Origin: CAWCXF01 sp963799455
GTDB taxonomy: Bacteria; Pseudomonadota; Alphaproteobacteria; Rhodobacterales; Rhodobacteraceae
Reading direction: 5' to 3'
Length of the DNA: 64,000 nucleotides
Assembly (NCBI GenBank): GCA_963799455.1
Contig: CAWCXF010000007.1
Location: 992,001 to 1,056,000 of the forward strand
In this document: positions 34,116-43,413 of the stretch, piece after piece
Position numbering within the stretch: the first letter of the stretch is position 1
How the letters are laid out: each line of letters starts with the position of its first letter
Notes under the pieces: generated by a model
The model's input: only the letters and a program-made list of their open reading frames with translations
Told to the model about the DNA's origin: nothing
Database searches by the model: none
Position numbers and translations under genes: made by a program

Positions 34116-35127
34116 ATGCTCCCTCGCGCCGCCTCGCCCGCCCCGCGCGCGCTCCGCGCCGTCCTCCCGCTCGGGGCGCTGGCCGCCTGCTCCGGCGCGC
34201 AGTCGGCGCTCGACCCCGCGGGCACGGACGCGGCCACCGTCGCGCGGCTCTTCTGGGTCATGCTGGCCGGCGCGGTCGTGCTGTGGCTCCTCGTCAACGG
34301 CCTCGCCCTCGTGCTCACGCGCCTCAGCCCCGGCGCGCACTCGCGCCCCGGCTCGGCCACGCGCTCATCGTCGGCGGGGGCGTCGTCTTCCCCGTGGTGG
34401 TGCTCGCGGGGCTGCTGACCTACGCCATCTCCGCCATGCCCGCGATGCGCGAGCCAAGCCTCTCGGGCGAGGCGCTCGCGCGGGTGACGGGCGAGCAGTG
34501 GTGGTGGCGCGTGGCCTACCGCGACCCCGCGGGCGGGCCGCCCATCGTGTCCGCCAACGAGGTCCGCCTGCCGGTGGGCGCGCGCTCCGAGCTGGTGCTC
34601 GGCTCGGACGAGGTGATCCATTCCTTCTGGGTGCCCTCGCTCGCCGGCAAGGCCGACATGTTCCCCGGCCGCGAGACGCGGCTGTCGCTCGAGCCCACCG
34701 AGGCGGGGGCCTATCGCGGCCAATGCGCCGAGTTCTGCGGCGAGTCCCACGCGCTCATGGCCTTCTCGACCGTGACCATGGAGCGGGGCGCGTTCGACGC
34801 CTGGCTCGCCCGCGAGGCCGGCCCCGCGCGCGAGCCTCGGACGGAAGAGGAGCGGCGCGGGCGCGCGGTGTTCCTCACCGCGGGCTGCGGCGCCTGCCAT
34901 GCGATCCGCGGCACGCCCGCCGCGGGCGCCTTCGGCCCCGACCTCACCCATCTGGGCTCGCGCGGGACGCTCGGCGCGGGCACCCTGCCCAACGAGCCCG
35001 AGGCCCTGGCGCGCTGGATCGCCTTCACCGAGGAGGTCAAGCCGGGCGTCGAGATGCCCGCCTACCGCGCATCTCGCGGGCGCCCGACCTCGACGCCCTG
35101 GTGGCCTATCTGGGGAGCCTGGAATGA
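34116..35127 (+). pseudogene. coxB: Cytochrome c oxidase subunit II with heme-c domain (caa3 type), two frameshifts
   Basis: Carries the CuA centre that accepts electrons for the oxidase. From ATG 34116 the lipoprotein-like leader ends LAACSG, then a membrane segment FWVMLAGAVVLWLLVNGLAL. A shift near 34350 (a C short in a CCCC run) moves to LIVGGGVVFPVVVLAGLLTY. The periplasmic domain has GEQWWWRVAY, VIHSFWVPSLAGKADMFPGR and GQCAEFCGESHALM, with the CuA Cys, His and Met ligands. A cytochrome c domain follows (TAGCGACHAIRG, then PDLTHLGSRGTLGAG), which defines a caa3-type subunit. A second shift near 35070 leads to APDLDALVAYLGSLE. Its stop overlaps the ctaD start (ATGA). Confidence 0.8.
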
Positions 35128-37739
35128 CCGACGCCGCCAACCCCTACGGCATCGGCGAGCCCGACCGCCTGCGCGGCGGCGCCGACGAGGTCGAGGGCGT
35201 CTACCCCCCGCGCGAGGCCGACATCGCGGCACCCGTGCCCGACGAGCTGCGCCGCGCCCAGGAGGAGCGGCTCGCGGCGGCCTGGGCGACGCCCGAGGGC
35301 TGGCGCTACTGGACGGCGGTCAACAACTCCGAGGTCGGCGCCTGGTATTGCGCTGACGGCGTTCTTCTTCATGCTGGCGGCCGGCGTGCTGGCGCTCCTG
35401 ATGCGCGTCCAGCTCGCGGTGCCCGAGAACGACTTCCTGTCGGCCGACCGCTACAACCAGTTCTTCACCATGCACGGCTCGGCGATGATGTTCCTCTTCG
35501 CCGTGCCGATCTTCGAGGCGATCTCGATCCTCATCCTGCCGGCCTTCCTCGGCGCGCGCGACATGCCGTTCCCGCGGCTGTCGGCCTACGGCTACTGGTG
35601 CTTCCTGATCGGCGGCGTGTTCGTGATGGGCTCGGTCCTCTTCGGCGCGGGCCCGCGCGCGGGCTGGTTCATGTATCCGCCGCTGGCCACCCAGGCCTCG
35701 GGGATCGGCTCGGACATCTGGCTCCTGGGCCTGAGCTTCATCGAGGTGGCCTCGATCGCCGCGGCCGTGGAGCTCATCACGGGCGTGCTGAAGTGCCGCC
35801 CGCCCGGCATGCGCATCAACCTGATGCCGCTCTACGCCTGGTACGTGCTCGTCGTCGGCGGCATGATCCTCTTCGCCTTCCCGCCGCTCATCGGCGGGGA
35901 TCTGCTCTTCGAGATGGAGCGCAGCTTCGACTGGCCGTTCTTCGACCCCGAGCGCGGCGGCGACCCGCTGCTGTGGCAGCACCTGCTTCTGGATCTTCGG
36001 TCATCCGGAGGTCTACATCATCTTCCTGCCCTCGATCGCCATCGCCGCCATGATCGTGCCCACCGTCGCGCAGCGGCCGATCTTCGGCTACTCCTGGATC
36101 GTGCTGTCGGCCGTGGGCACGGGGTTCATCTGAGCTTCGGGCTCTGGGTCCACCACATGTACGCCACCGGCCTGCCCACCATCAGCCTCGCCTTCTTCTC
36201 CGCCGCCTCCGAGGCGGTCATGATCCCCACCGGCGTGCAGATCTTCGCCTTCCTCGCCACGCTGCTGGTGGGGCGCGTGACGATCACCGTGCCGATGCTC
36301 TTCATCACCGGGGCGCTGGCGATCTTCACCACCGGGGGCCTGACGGGCGTGATGGTGGCGCTGGTGCCGTTCGACTGGCAGGCCCACGACACCTACTTCG
36401 TCGTGGCGCACCTGCACTGCACGCTGATCGGCGGCATGGTGTTCCCGGTGGTCGCGGGGGTCTACTACTTCCACCCGTTCCTCACCGACAAGGCGATGTC
36501 CGACCGGCTCGGCCGCTGGGCGTTGTGGCTCATGTTCGTGGGCTTCAGCGTCACCTTCCTGCCGATGCACCTGAGCGGGCTGAGGGGCATGCCGCGGCGC
36601 GTCTTCACCTATCCCGAGGGGCTGGGCGTGGGCTGGCTCAACCTGGTCTCCACGCTCGGCGCCTTCGTCTTCGCGGCCGGCGTCCTGGTCTTCGCCTGGG
36701 ATCTGCTGCGGCCCAAGGGGCGCGAGCCCTACGCCCCGCGCAACCCCTGGAACGCCGGCACGCTCGGAATGGTCGGCCGAGGTGCCGGGCAAGCCCTGGG
36801 GCTCGCGCTCGATCCCCTACATCACCTCGCGCTACCCGCTGTGGCAGCAGGACCGCCTCGTCGAGCGCATGGACCAGGGCCGCTTCTACCTGCCCGACGC
36901 CGAGGAGGGCCTGCGCGAGACCATCGTCACCTCGGTGCTCGACGCGCGGCCCATCCAGGTGATGCGCGTGCCCGGCCCGGCCACCGTCACCATGGCCGCC
37001 GCCGCCTTCACCGGCGGCGCGTTCATCTTCCCGACCTTCCACCTCTACTGGCCCGCCGCGATCTCGGCCGCCGCGGCCGTGGGCTGCGTCCTCTACTGGC
37101 TGTGGACCGCGACGGCGCTGATCCCGTCGAGTCCCAAGAAGGACGCGGGCCTCGGCCTGCGCTGCCGCTCTACGCCTCGGGGCCCAACGCCTGCGGCTGG
37201 TGGGGCATGTTCATCACCATGCTCGGCGACGCGACGGCCTTCGCCAGCCTCGTCTTCGGCTTCTTCTTCTACTGGACCTCGATCGCCGCCTTCCCGCCCC
37301 CCGGCCACCCGCTCGCCTCCACGAGCTGGGCCGGCGCCGGCGCGGCGCTGATCGCCGTGTCCTGGGCGCTGACGCGGCTCGCGCGCGACCGCAACCGCGC
37401 GGGATCCCCCGGACGCTGCGCCTCGCGCTGCCGGCGGCCGCGCTCCTCGCGGCGGCGGGCGGGGGGGCCGTCGCCTGGAGCGCCTACGCGGTCGGGCTCG
37501 ACCCCACGGCGCATGTCTACCCCGCGATCGTGTGGGTGCTGATCGTCTGGCTCGGCGCCCATCTCCTCGGAGGGGTCGTGATGCAGCTCTACTGCCTGGC
37601 CAAGTCCCTCGCGGGCCGCCTCACCCCCGACTACGACCAGGACATCGGCAACGTCGCGCTCTACTGGCACTTCGTGCTGGGGCAGGGGCTCCTGGTGCCC
37701 GCAACCATCGCGCTCGCGCCGCGCCTGATGGGGGGATGA
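35124..37739 (+). pseudogene. ctaD: Cytochrome c oxidase subunit I fused to subunit III-like domain, several frameshifts
   Basis: Catalytic subunit. Subunit I part: RYNQFFTMHGSAMMFLFAVP (heme ligand region), GHPEVYIIFLPSIAIAAMIV read after a shift near 35980 (His-Tyr pair), FGLWVHHMYATGLPTISLAF (CuB His pair), and DTYFVVAHLHCTLIGGMVFP (heme ligands). After NPWNAGTLEW the frame moves to SRYPLWQQDRLVERMDQGRF and FYLPDAEEGLRETIVTSVLD. The C-terminal third (GWWGMFITMLGDATAFASLV and on to a stop at 37737) is a subunit III-like extension as in fused forms of about 850 residues. About seven 1-2 base shifts interrupt it (near 35350, 35980, 36130, 36770, 37155, 37400). Confidence 0.8.
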
Positions 37740-38110
37740 TGACCGACGCCGAGCCCCGCACCGCCGACCCGCACGGCGCCCCGGAGGGCGACGAGCGCGA
37801 GTTCTCGGAGGAATCCGACACGCTCTGGCAGCTGGTGCTGGGGCCGTCGGTCTGGGCGCCGCGACGCTCCTGCCGCTGCGCCTCGGCCTCGCGGGCGCCA
37901 CCGTGCTCGCGCTGGGGCTGATCGGCTGGGCCGGCTGGCGCCTGGCGCGCCTGGGGCTTCCTCGACGACCGCGACCACACCCATGGGGGCGCCGCCGACG
38001 AGGACCGCCACGAGTTCCTCGGCCACGCCGCGTTCCTGCTCTGCGGCGTGTCCGTCATCGGCGTGCTGTTCACCGCCCTGCCGGCCGTGCTGCTGGAGAC
38101 CTGCCGGTGA
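37736..38110 (+). pseudogene. Small membrane subunit of the oxidase cluster, shortened and frameshifted
   Basis: Starts MMTDAEPRTADPHGAPEGDE overlapping the ctaD stop (ATGA), continues with DTLWQLVLGPSVWA, then in a second frame LLPLRLGLAGATVLALGLIG, and in a third HEFLGHAAFLLCGVSVIGVL ending AVLLETCR. Proteins of this type accompany subunit I-III fusions and usually have three membrane helices. Here the first helix, expected between SVWA and LLPLRL, seems to be missing (roughly 20 residues), besides two frameshifts near 37860 and 37950. Name and exact role in the complex are unknown. Its stop overlaps the ctaG start. Confidence 0.6.
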
Positions 38111-38772
38111 GCGGCGCGCCGCGCGACCTTCGCGCCCCGGCGCTCCTGCTCGCCGGGCTCGCGGCGCTCGTCGCGGCCTGGACCGGCCCCCCGGCCGACC
38201 TCGGAGCGGGCCCCTTCACGGCGCGGATGGCGCGGCACGTGCTGGTGGTGGCGGTGGCGGGACCGCTCCTGGCGCTCGCCCTCGCGCCCCGCCTCGCGCC
38301 CACCCGCGCGGGCGCGGCGCTCGCCTCGGCCGCGGTCCCGCTCGCCGCGGTGGAGTTCCTGGCGATGTGGGGCTGGCACCTGCCGGCCGCCCAGGGCTGG
38401 GCGCGGCTCTCGCCCTGGGGGCCGATCGCCGAGCAGGGCTCGTTCCTCGCGGCGTCCTTCGCGCTGTGGCTCGCGGCCGCGACGCCCGGCGCGGCGCTCG
38501 CCGGGGCGCGGGGGGCCTGCTCCTGACCACCATGCACCTGACGCTCCTGGGCGCGCTGATCACGCTGGCCCCGCGCCCGCTCTTCGAGTCCGGCGGCGGC
38601 GGCCTGTCGCCGCTCGCCGACCAGGCGCTCGGCGGCAGCCTGATGCTGGCGAGGGGCCCGCTCGCCTACCTCGCGGGGGGGTGTGGCTCACGGCGCGCGC
38701 GCTGCACGGCGACGGCCTCGCCCCGTCCCCGTCCCCGTCCCCGGCCCCGTCCCCGGGGGGCGCGCGCGATGA
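38107..38772 (+). pseudogene. ctaG: Cytochrome c oxidase assembly protein CtaG (caa3_CtaG family), frameshifted
   Basis: Membrane protein needed for building caa3 oxidases. From the GTG overlapping the previous stop: LRAPALLLAGLAALVAAWTG, GPFTARMARHVLVVAVAGPL, LALALAPRLAP, FLAMWGWHLPAAQGWARLSP (with the conserved HxxxxY-like W-H region). Shift near 38513 (one G short in a G run) leads to LLLTTMHLTLLGALITLAPR, PLFESGGGGLSPLADQALGG and LMLARGPLAYLAGG. A second shift near 38678, again in a run of G, leads to WLTARALHGDG. The last codons run through a CCCCGT repeat before the next gene. Confidence 0.75.
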
Positions 38773-40113
38773 GCCGCCTCGGGCGCCTGCGCGAGCACCT
38801 GCCGCGCCTCCACCGCCCCTCGCGCGAGCGGCGGCTCCTGTTCGAGCACGACACGATCCTGTGGGCCGGCGTCGCGGCGCTCGCGGGCCTCGCGGTGGTG
38901 GCCTTCGGCCTTTACAACGTGTCCGCGCGGGCGGGGCACTGGGCGGTGACGCGCTGGGTGCTGCAGGCGACCTTCGACAACTCGGTCGCGCTGCGCGCCG
39001 CGCTCGACGAGGTCGATCCGGCCCGCGCGCCCGACCTCGGCGACATCGCCCTGATCGAGCGCGGCGCGGGGCAGTTCCAGGGCGGCTGCTCCCCCTGCCA
39101 CGCCGCCCCGGGCCGCGCCCAGGATCTCGTGGCGCTCTCCATGGTGCCCCAGCCGCCGCACATCACGGAGGCGATCGAGGGCTGGGACGCCGATCAGCTC
39201 AACTGGATCCTCTGGAACGGCGTCAAGATGAGCGGGATGCCGCAATGGCCCAGCGAGCGCCGGCGCGAGGAGGTCTGGGCCCTGGTCGCCTTCCTCGAGG
39301 CCGTGCCCGGCATGAGCGGGGCCGACTACGAGGCGCTCGTCTTCGGCGACGAGGCGCCCCCGCCCGAGCTTGGCCCCGAGCTTGGTCCAGCGCTTGGCCC
39401 CGAGCCCGGCCCCGAGCCCTCCGGCGCGGCCGCGCTCGCCCGCCTCGACCGCTCGCCCGAGGGGGCCGCGCTCGGCCTGTGCGCCCGATGCCACGGCCTC
39501 GACGGGCGCGGCCGCGGCACGGGCGCCTTCCCGCGGCTCGACCTCCTGACGCCGGAATACATCGCCGCGCAGCTTCGGGCCTACAAGCTCGGCCGCCGCT
39601 TCTCGGGCATCATGCAGTCGGTGGCCCACGGCCTGACCGAGGAGGAGATCGGGGCGCTGGCCCGGCACTACGGGGAGGCGACGCCCGCCCCCGTGCCGTC
39701 CCCCGCGCGCCCGACGACGCCGCGCTGATCGCGCGGGGCCGCGAGATCGCGCAGGGCGGCGGGCGCGCGGCGAGCACGGGCGACCGCGCCCCCGCCTGCG
39801 CGGCCTGCCACGGGCCCTGGCCCGAGCCGCGCGACCGGCGCTACCCCAGCCTCGCGGGGCAGCACGCCAACTACGTCGAGGAGCAGCTCGTGGCCTGGGC
39901 GGCCGAGGAGCGCGGCGGCTCGCCGCTCGCGCGCCTCATGGACCCGGTCGCCCACGCGATGGACCGCGCCGACATGGCGGCCGTGGCGGCCTACTCTACG
40001 CGGCGCTGCCCGCCCATGGGGCCGAGCCGGCCCCGCGCGACCTCGCGCCGGTGGCGACGCCGGGAGGGCCGCCGCCCGCGCCGCCGCTCACGGGGTCGCC
40101 CGAGGAGGGGTGA
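38769..40113 (+). pseudogene. Triheme c-type cytochrome of the oxidase cluster, two frameshifts
   Basis: From ATG 38769 (MSRLGRLREHLPRLHRPSRE) a single membrane anchor ILWAGVAALAGLAVVAFGLY precedes three heme-binding domains: GGCSPCHAAPG, LGLCARCHGLDGRG and, after a frameshift near 39705 in a run of C, PACAACHGPWPEPRDRRYPS. Distal Met candidates are in VKMSGMPQWP, IMQSVAHGL and PVAHAMDRADM. Between hemes 1 and 2 lies a Pro/Gly/Leu repeat (ELGPELGPALGPEPGPEP). A second shift near 39995 leads to a Pro-rich tail and a stop at 40111. It probably feeds electrons to the adjacent caa3 oxidase (inference from context). Confidence 0.72.
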
Positions 40114-40325
40114 GGCGCCGCTCGGCCCGGGCGCCGCGCGCGGGCGGCGGGCCGACCCGGCGCCGTGAGGGCGAGGCGCCCGCACGCGGCCGTGACGGGC
40201 GCGGGGGGCCCCCCGGACGCGGTCGGCGCGCGCCCTGCCGTCCCCCCGTGCCGGCGCCGAAGGTGCGGGGGGGCGGACCCAACCCTCACGCCGGGGCGTG
40301 ACGAGCGTGGGGCCGCCCCGTCCCC

Positions 40326-41711
40326 TCAGCTCGTCGCGGCCTCGCGCGCCCAGGCCTCGGTGCGGTCGAGGGCGCGGGCGAGGCGCGCGACGATCTCGGC
40401 CAGGTCGGCCTCGGTGACGATCATCGGCGGGCAGAGCGCCACCGTCTCGCCGATGTTGCGGCAGATCAGCCCCTCCTCGTGCCCGAGCGCCACCGCCTTC
40501 GCCGCGATCCTGCCCGCCGGCTCGAAGCTGCGCCGGGCGGCCTTGTCGGCCACCAGCTCGACCCCCGCGATCAGCCCGGCGCCGCGCACCTCGCCCACCA
40601 GCGGGTGGTCGGCGAGCCCGGCCAGCCCCGACTGGAACGGCTCGGCGAGGCGCGCGGCGTTGCCCATCAGGTCGCGCTCCTCCATGATGGCGAGGTTCTC
40701 GAGCGCCACGGCGGTGGCGACCGGGTGGCCCGAGGCGGTGAAGCCGTGGCCGAAGGTGCCGAGCTTGTGGGTGTTGTCGGCGATCACGTCGTAGACGGCC
40801 TCGCTGAACATCACCGCGGCGAGCGGCATGTAGGACGAGGTGAGCTGCTTGGAGACCGTCATGATGTCGGGCGTGAAGCCGTATCTCTCGCAGCCGAAGG
40901 GCGCACCGAGCCGGCCGAAGCCGCAGATCACCTCGTCTGACACGATCAGGATGTCGTGGCGCCGGCAGATCGTCTCGACGCCCGCCCAGTAGCCCTCGGG
41001 CGGCGGCATCACGCCGCCCGCGCCCATCAGGGGCTCGCCGATGAAGGCGGCGATGGTCTCGGGCCCCTCGCGCTCGATCACCTCCTCCAGCTCGGCCAGC
41101 AGCCGCGCGCAGAACTCGGCCTCGCCCTCGCCGTCGTGGCCGAAGCGGTAGTGGTGGGGGCAGGTCAGATGGGTGACGGGGATGATGGGGAGGTCGAAGT
41201 CGCGGTGGTTGTAGGGCAGGCCGGTGAGGCTGCCCGAGGCCACGGTGATGCCGTGATAGGCCTTCTCGCGGGCGAGGAATCGCTTCTTCTGGGGCCGGCC
41301 GAGCGCGTTGTTGAGATACCACACCATCTTGACGACGGTGTCGTTGGCCTCGGAGCCCGAGTTGGTGAAGAAGGCGCGGGTGAGCGGCTCGGGCGTCATC
41401 TCGACGAGCTTCTCGGCGAGCCGGATCGAGGGCTCGTGCGACTTGTGCGAGAAGGTGTGGTAGAAGGGCAGCAGGTCCATCTGGCGCGCGGCGGCCTCGC
41501 GCAGCCGCGGCTCCGAGAAGCCCAGCGCGACCGACCAGAGCCCGGCCATGCCCTCGATGTACTCCTTGCCAGCGCTGTCCCAGACGCGGATGCCCTCGCC
41601 GCGCGCGATGATGAGCGGCCCCTGCTCGGCATGGGCCCGCGCGTCGGTGTAGGGGTGCAGCATCGTGGCGATGTCGGCCGCGGCGAGCGAGTTCGAGAGG
41701 GGGGCGTTCAT
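40326..41711 (-). CDS. Class III aminotransferase (polyamine or omega-amino acid: pyruvate type)
   Basis: A 461-residue PLP enzyme of the omega-transaminase group. EGIRVWDSAGKEYIEGMAGL is the classic start; FFTNSGSEANDTVVKMVWYL binds the cofactor phosphate; EKAYHGITVASGSLTG follows; IVSDEVICGFGRLG contains the Asp that contacts the pyridine nitrogen, and DIMTVSKQLTSSYMPLAAVM the Schiff-base Lys. The closest functional group appears to be putrescine/spermidine-pyruvate (SpuC-like) or related transaminases. Its ATG overlaps the stop of the deacetylase gene, so both are translated together. A role in acetylpolyamine breakdown is inferred from that pairing. Confidence 0.88.
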   Translation of the reverse strand: MNAPLSNSLAAADIATMLHPYTDARAHAEQGPLIIARGEGIRVWDSAGKEYIEGMAGLWSVALGFSEPRLREAAARQMDLLPFYHTFSHKSHEPSIRLAEKLVEMTPEPLTRAFFTNSGSEANDTVVKMVWYLNNALGRPQKKRFLAREKAYHGITVASGSLTGLPYNHRDFDLPIIPVTHLTCPHHYRFGHDGEGEAEFCARLLAELEEVIEREGPETIAAFIGEPLMGAGGVMPPPEGYWAGVETICRRHDILIVSDEVICGFGRLGAPFGCERYGFTPDIMTVSKQLTSSYMPLAAVMFSEAVYDVIADNTHKLGTFGHGFTASGHPVATAVALENLAIMEERDLMGNAARLAEPFQSGLAGLADHPLVGEVRGAGLIAGVELVADKAARRSFEPAGRIAAKAVALGHEEGLICRNIGETVALCPPMIVTEADLAEIVARLARALDRTEAWAREAATS

Positions 41712-42757
41712 GGTCGGGCTCCTGGGGGTTGGGGGTCGCGCCCGAGGAAGCCCCCCAGGGCGGCGGCGAGGTTGTCGGTCAGGGCGGGGCCGAGATAGCC
41801 GCCCTCCTGGACGATGACGGTGGGCGTGCGGGCCTGCGCGATCAGGGCGCCCGCCCGCTCGAAGCCTTCGGTGGTGACGCCGAGCCCCGCGAAGGGGTCG
41901 CCCTCATGCGCGTCGAGCCCCAGCGACAGCACGAGCGCGTCGGGCCGGTGCGCGGCGACGCGGTCGAGGCCCTTCGCCACGGCATCGAGCCAGGCCTCGT
42001 CGCGCGAGCCCAAGGGCAGCGGCAGGTTGAGGTTGGCGCCCTCGCCCTCGCCCGCGCCGGCCTCGTGGGCGTGCCCGGTGTAGAAGGGGTAGTAGGCCTC
42101 GGGTGCTGCGTGGACCGAGACGGTGAGCACGTCGCCGCGCTCGTAGAACACCGCCTGGGTGCCGTTGCCGTGATGCACGTCGATGTCGAGCACCGCCACG
42201 CGGTCGCGGGCCGCGCGCAGCCGCTCCACGGCGAGGGCCGCGTTGTTCATCAGGCAGTGGCCGGCCGCGGTCTCGGCGTCGGCGTGGTGCCCCGGCGGGC
42301 GGCAGAGCGCGTAGGCGCACGCCTCGCCCGCGAGCACCGCGTCGGCGGCGGCGAGGGCGGCGTCGGCCGCCCGCCGCGCCGCCTCCCAGCTCAGCGGCCC
42401 GATCGGGCAGGAGGTGTCGCCCATGTGCCAGCCCGCGCGCGCGACGACGCTTTCGGGATAGGTCGAGGCGGCGCGCTGCGGGTTGAGGTTGGGCACGACC
42501 TCGCAGCCTGCGCCGGGCAGCGCCCGCCACAGCGCCCAGGCGGTCTCCAGGAAGTCGAGGAACCGCGCCGAGTGGACCGCCAGCAGCGCCTCGCGCGGCG
42601 CCTCGGGGGGTTCCTCGGTGCCGAGCCCGAGCCGGTCGAGCCCCTCGCGCAGCCGATGCGCGCGCTCGGCGCGCTCGGCGTTGCGCAGGATCGCCCCGTG
42701 GGTGAGGCGGAACACCGGGTCGTGTCCTTCGGTCGCGGCGGCGTAGAAGCACCTCAT
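41708..42757 (-). CDS. Histone deacetylase-like acetylpolyamine amidohydrolase
   Basis: Zinc-dependent deacetylase of 349 residues. Catalytic blocks: YALCRPPGHHADAETAAGHC (tandem active-site His), LMNNAALAVERL, VAVLDIDVHHGNGTQAVFYE (zinc ligands Asp and His), LVLSLGLDAHEGDPFAG (second zinc Asp) and IVQEGGYLGPALTDNLAAAL. The N-terminal MRCFYAAATEGHDP and HGAILRNAE fit bacterial acetylpolyamine amidohydrolases more than acetoin-utilisation AcuC proteins. It should release acetate from N-acetylated polyamines, and the co-translated aminotransferase could then oxidise the freed amine. Confidence 0.88.
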   Translation of the reverse strand: MRCFYAAATEGHDPVFRLTHGAILRNAERAERAHRLREGLDRLGLGTEEPPEAPREALLAVHSARFLDFLETAWALWRALPGAGCEVVPNLNPQRAASTYPESVVARAGWHMGDTSCPIGPLSWEAARRAADAALAAADAVLAGEACAYALCRPPGHHADAETAAGHCLMNNAALAVERLRAARDRVAVLDIDVHHGNGTQAVFYERGDVLTVSVHAAPEAYYPFYTGHAHEAGAGEGEGANLNLPLPLGSRDEAWLDAVAKGLDRVAAHRPDALVLSLGLDAHEGDPFAGLGVTTEGFERAGALIAQARTPTVIVQEGGYLGPALTDNLAAALGGFLGRDPQPPGARP

Positions 42758-43376
42758 CGCACGCGCGGCCCCGACCCGCCCCGCGGGCTCGGAGCGTGGC
42801 GCGACGGCGCACGCGCCCTCGGATGGGCCGCGGGGCCGAGGGCCGGGCGGGGCGCGTCCTGCGTCATCGGGACAGGCTAGCCGAGGCCCCGAGGGCCGTC
42901 CATGCCCCCCCCGGCGCGCGCCCCCGGCGCGCCCGGCCCGACGATCCCGAGCCTGCGCCGGGCGGGAGGGCGCGGCGGCGTCCCTCGCGGCTCCCGCGCC
43001 GCGGGCCGTCGAGATCCGCCGCCCCCGGCGCGCGCCGCGCCGTCCACCCCGCCGCGCCTGCCTCGAAGGCGCCGGGAGGGGCCTCGGGGGAGAGGGGGCG
43101 CCGCCCGGGGGCGGGGCGGGGGCGTCGAGCCACGTCTTCGGCTCGCATCCCCGACGGCCGCGCCCCGCTGCGCGAGGCGACTCGCCGGGCCCCGCGCGGC
43201 GCCGGCCTCGACGCGGCCGCGCGATCGGGGGTAAGGGGGGCCCCGATCCCCGGGGCGCGCGTGTGCGGGGGCGCGGCGTGACCGGGCCGATGGCGTCGGG
43301 CGCCCGGCGGCATCGGGTGTCCGCCGGCGCCGGCCCCCCCCGTCTGCGCCGCGCGCTCGACGGCGTCGCACGCCGC
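42758..43376. other. No gene recognised
   Basis: About 620 very GC-rich bases between two divergent genes. The open frames on both strands are Arg/Pro/Ala low-complexity readings. It must hold promoters for the deacetylase operon and the cardiolipin synthase gene, but no motif stands out. Confidence 0.5.
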
Positions 43377-43406
43377 CCTCCAAGCGAAACGCCTCCAAGC
43401 GAAACG
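43377..43406 (+). repeat. 15-bp duplication at the cardiolipin synthase start
   Basis: CCTCCAAGCGAAACG occurs twice head to tail, ending seven bases before ATG 43414, where the ribosome binding site should be. Confidence 0.9.
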
Positions 43407-43413
43407 AGTGTCC

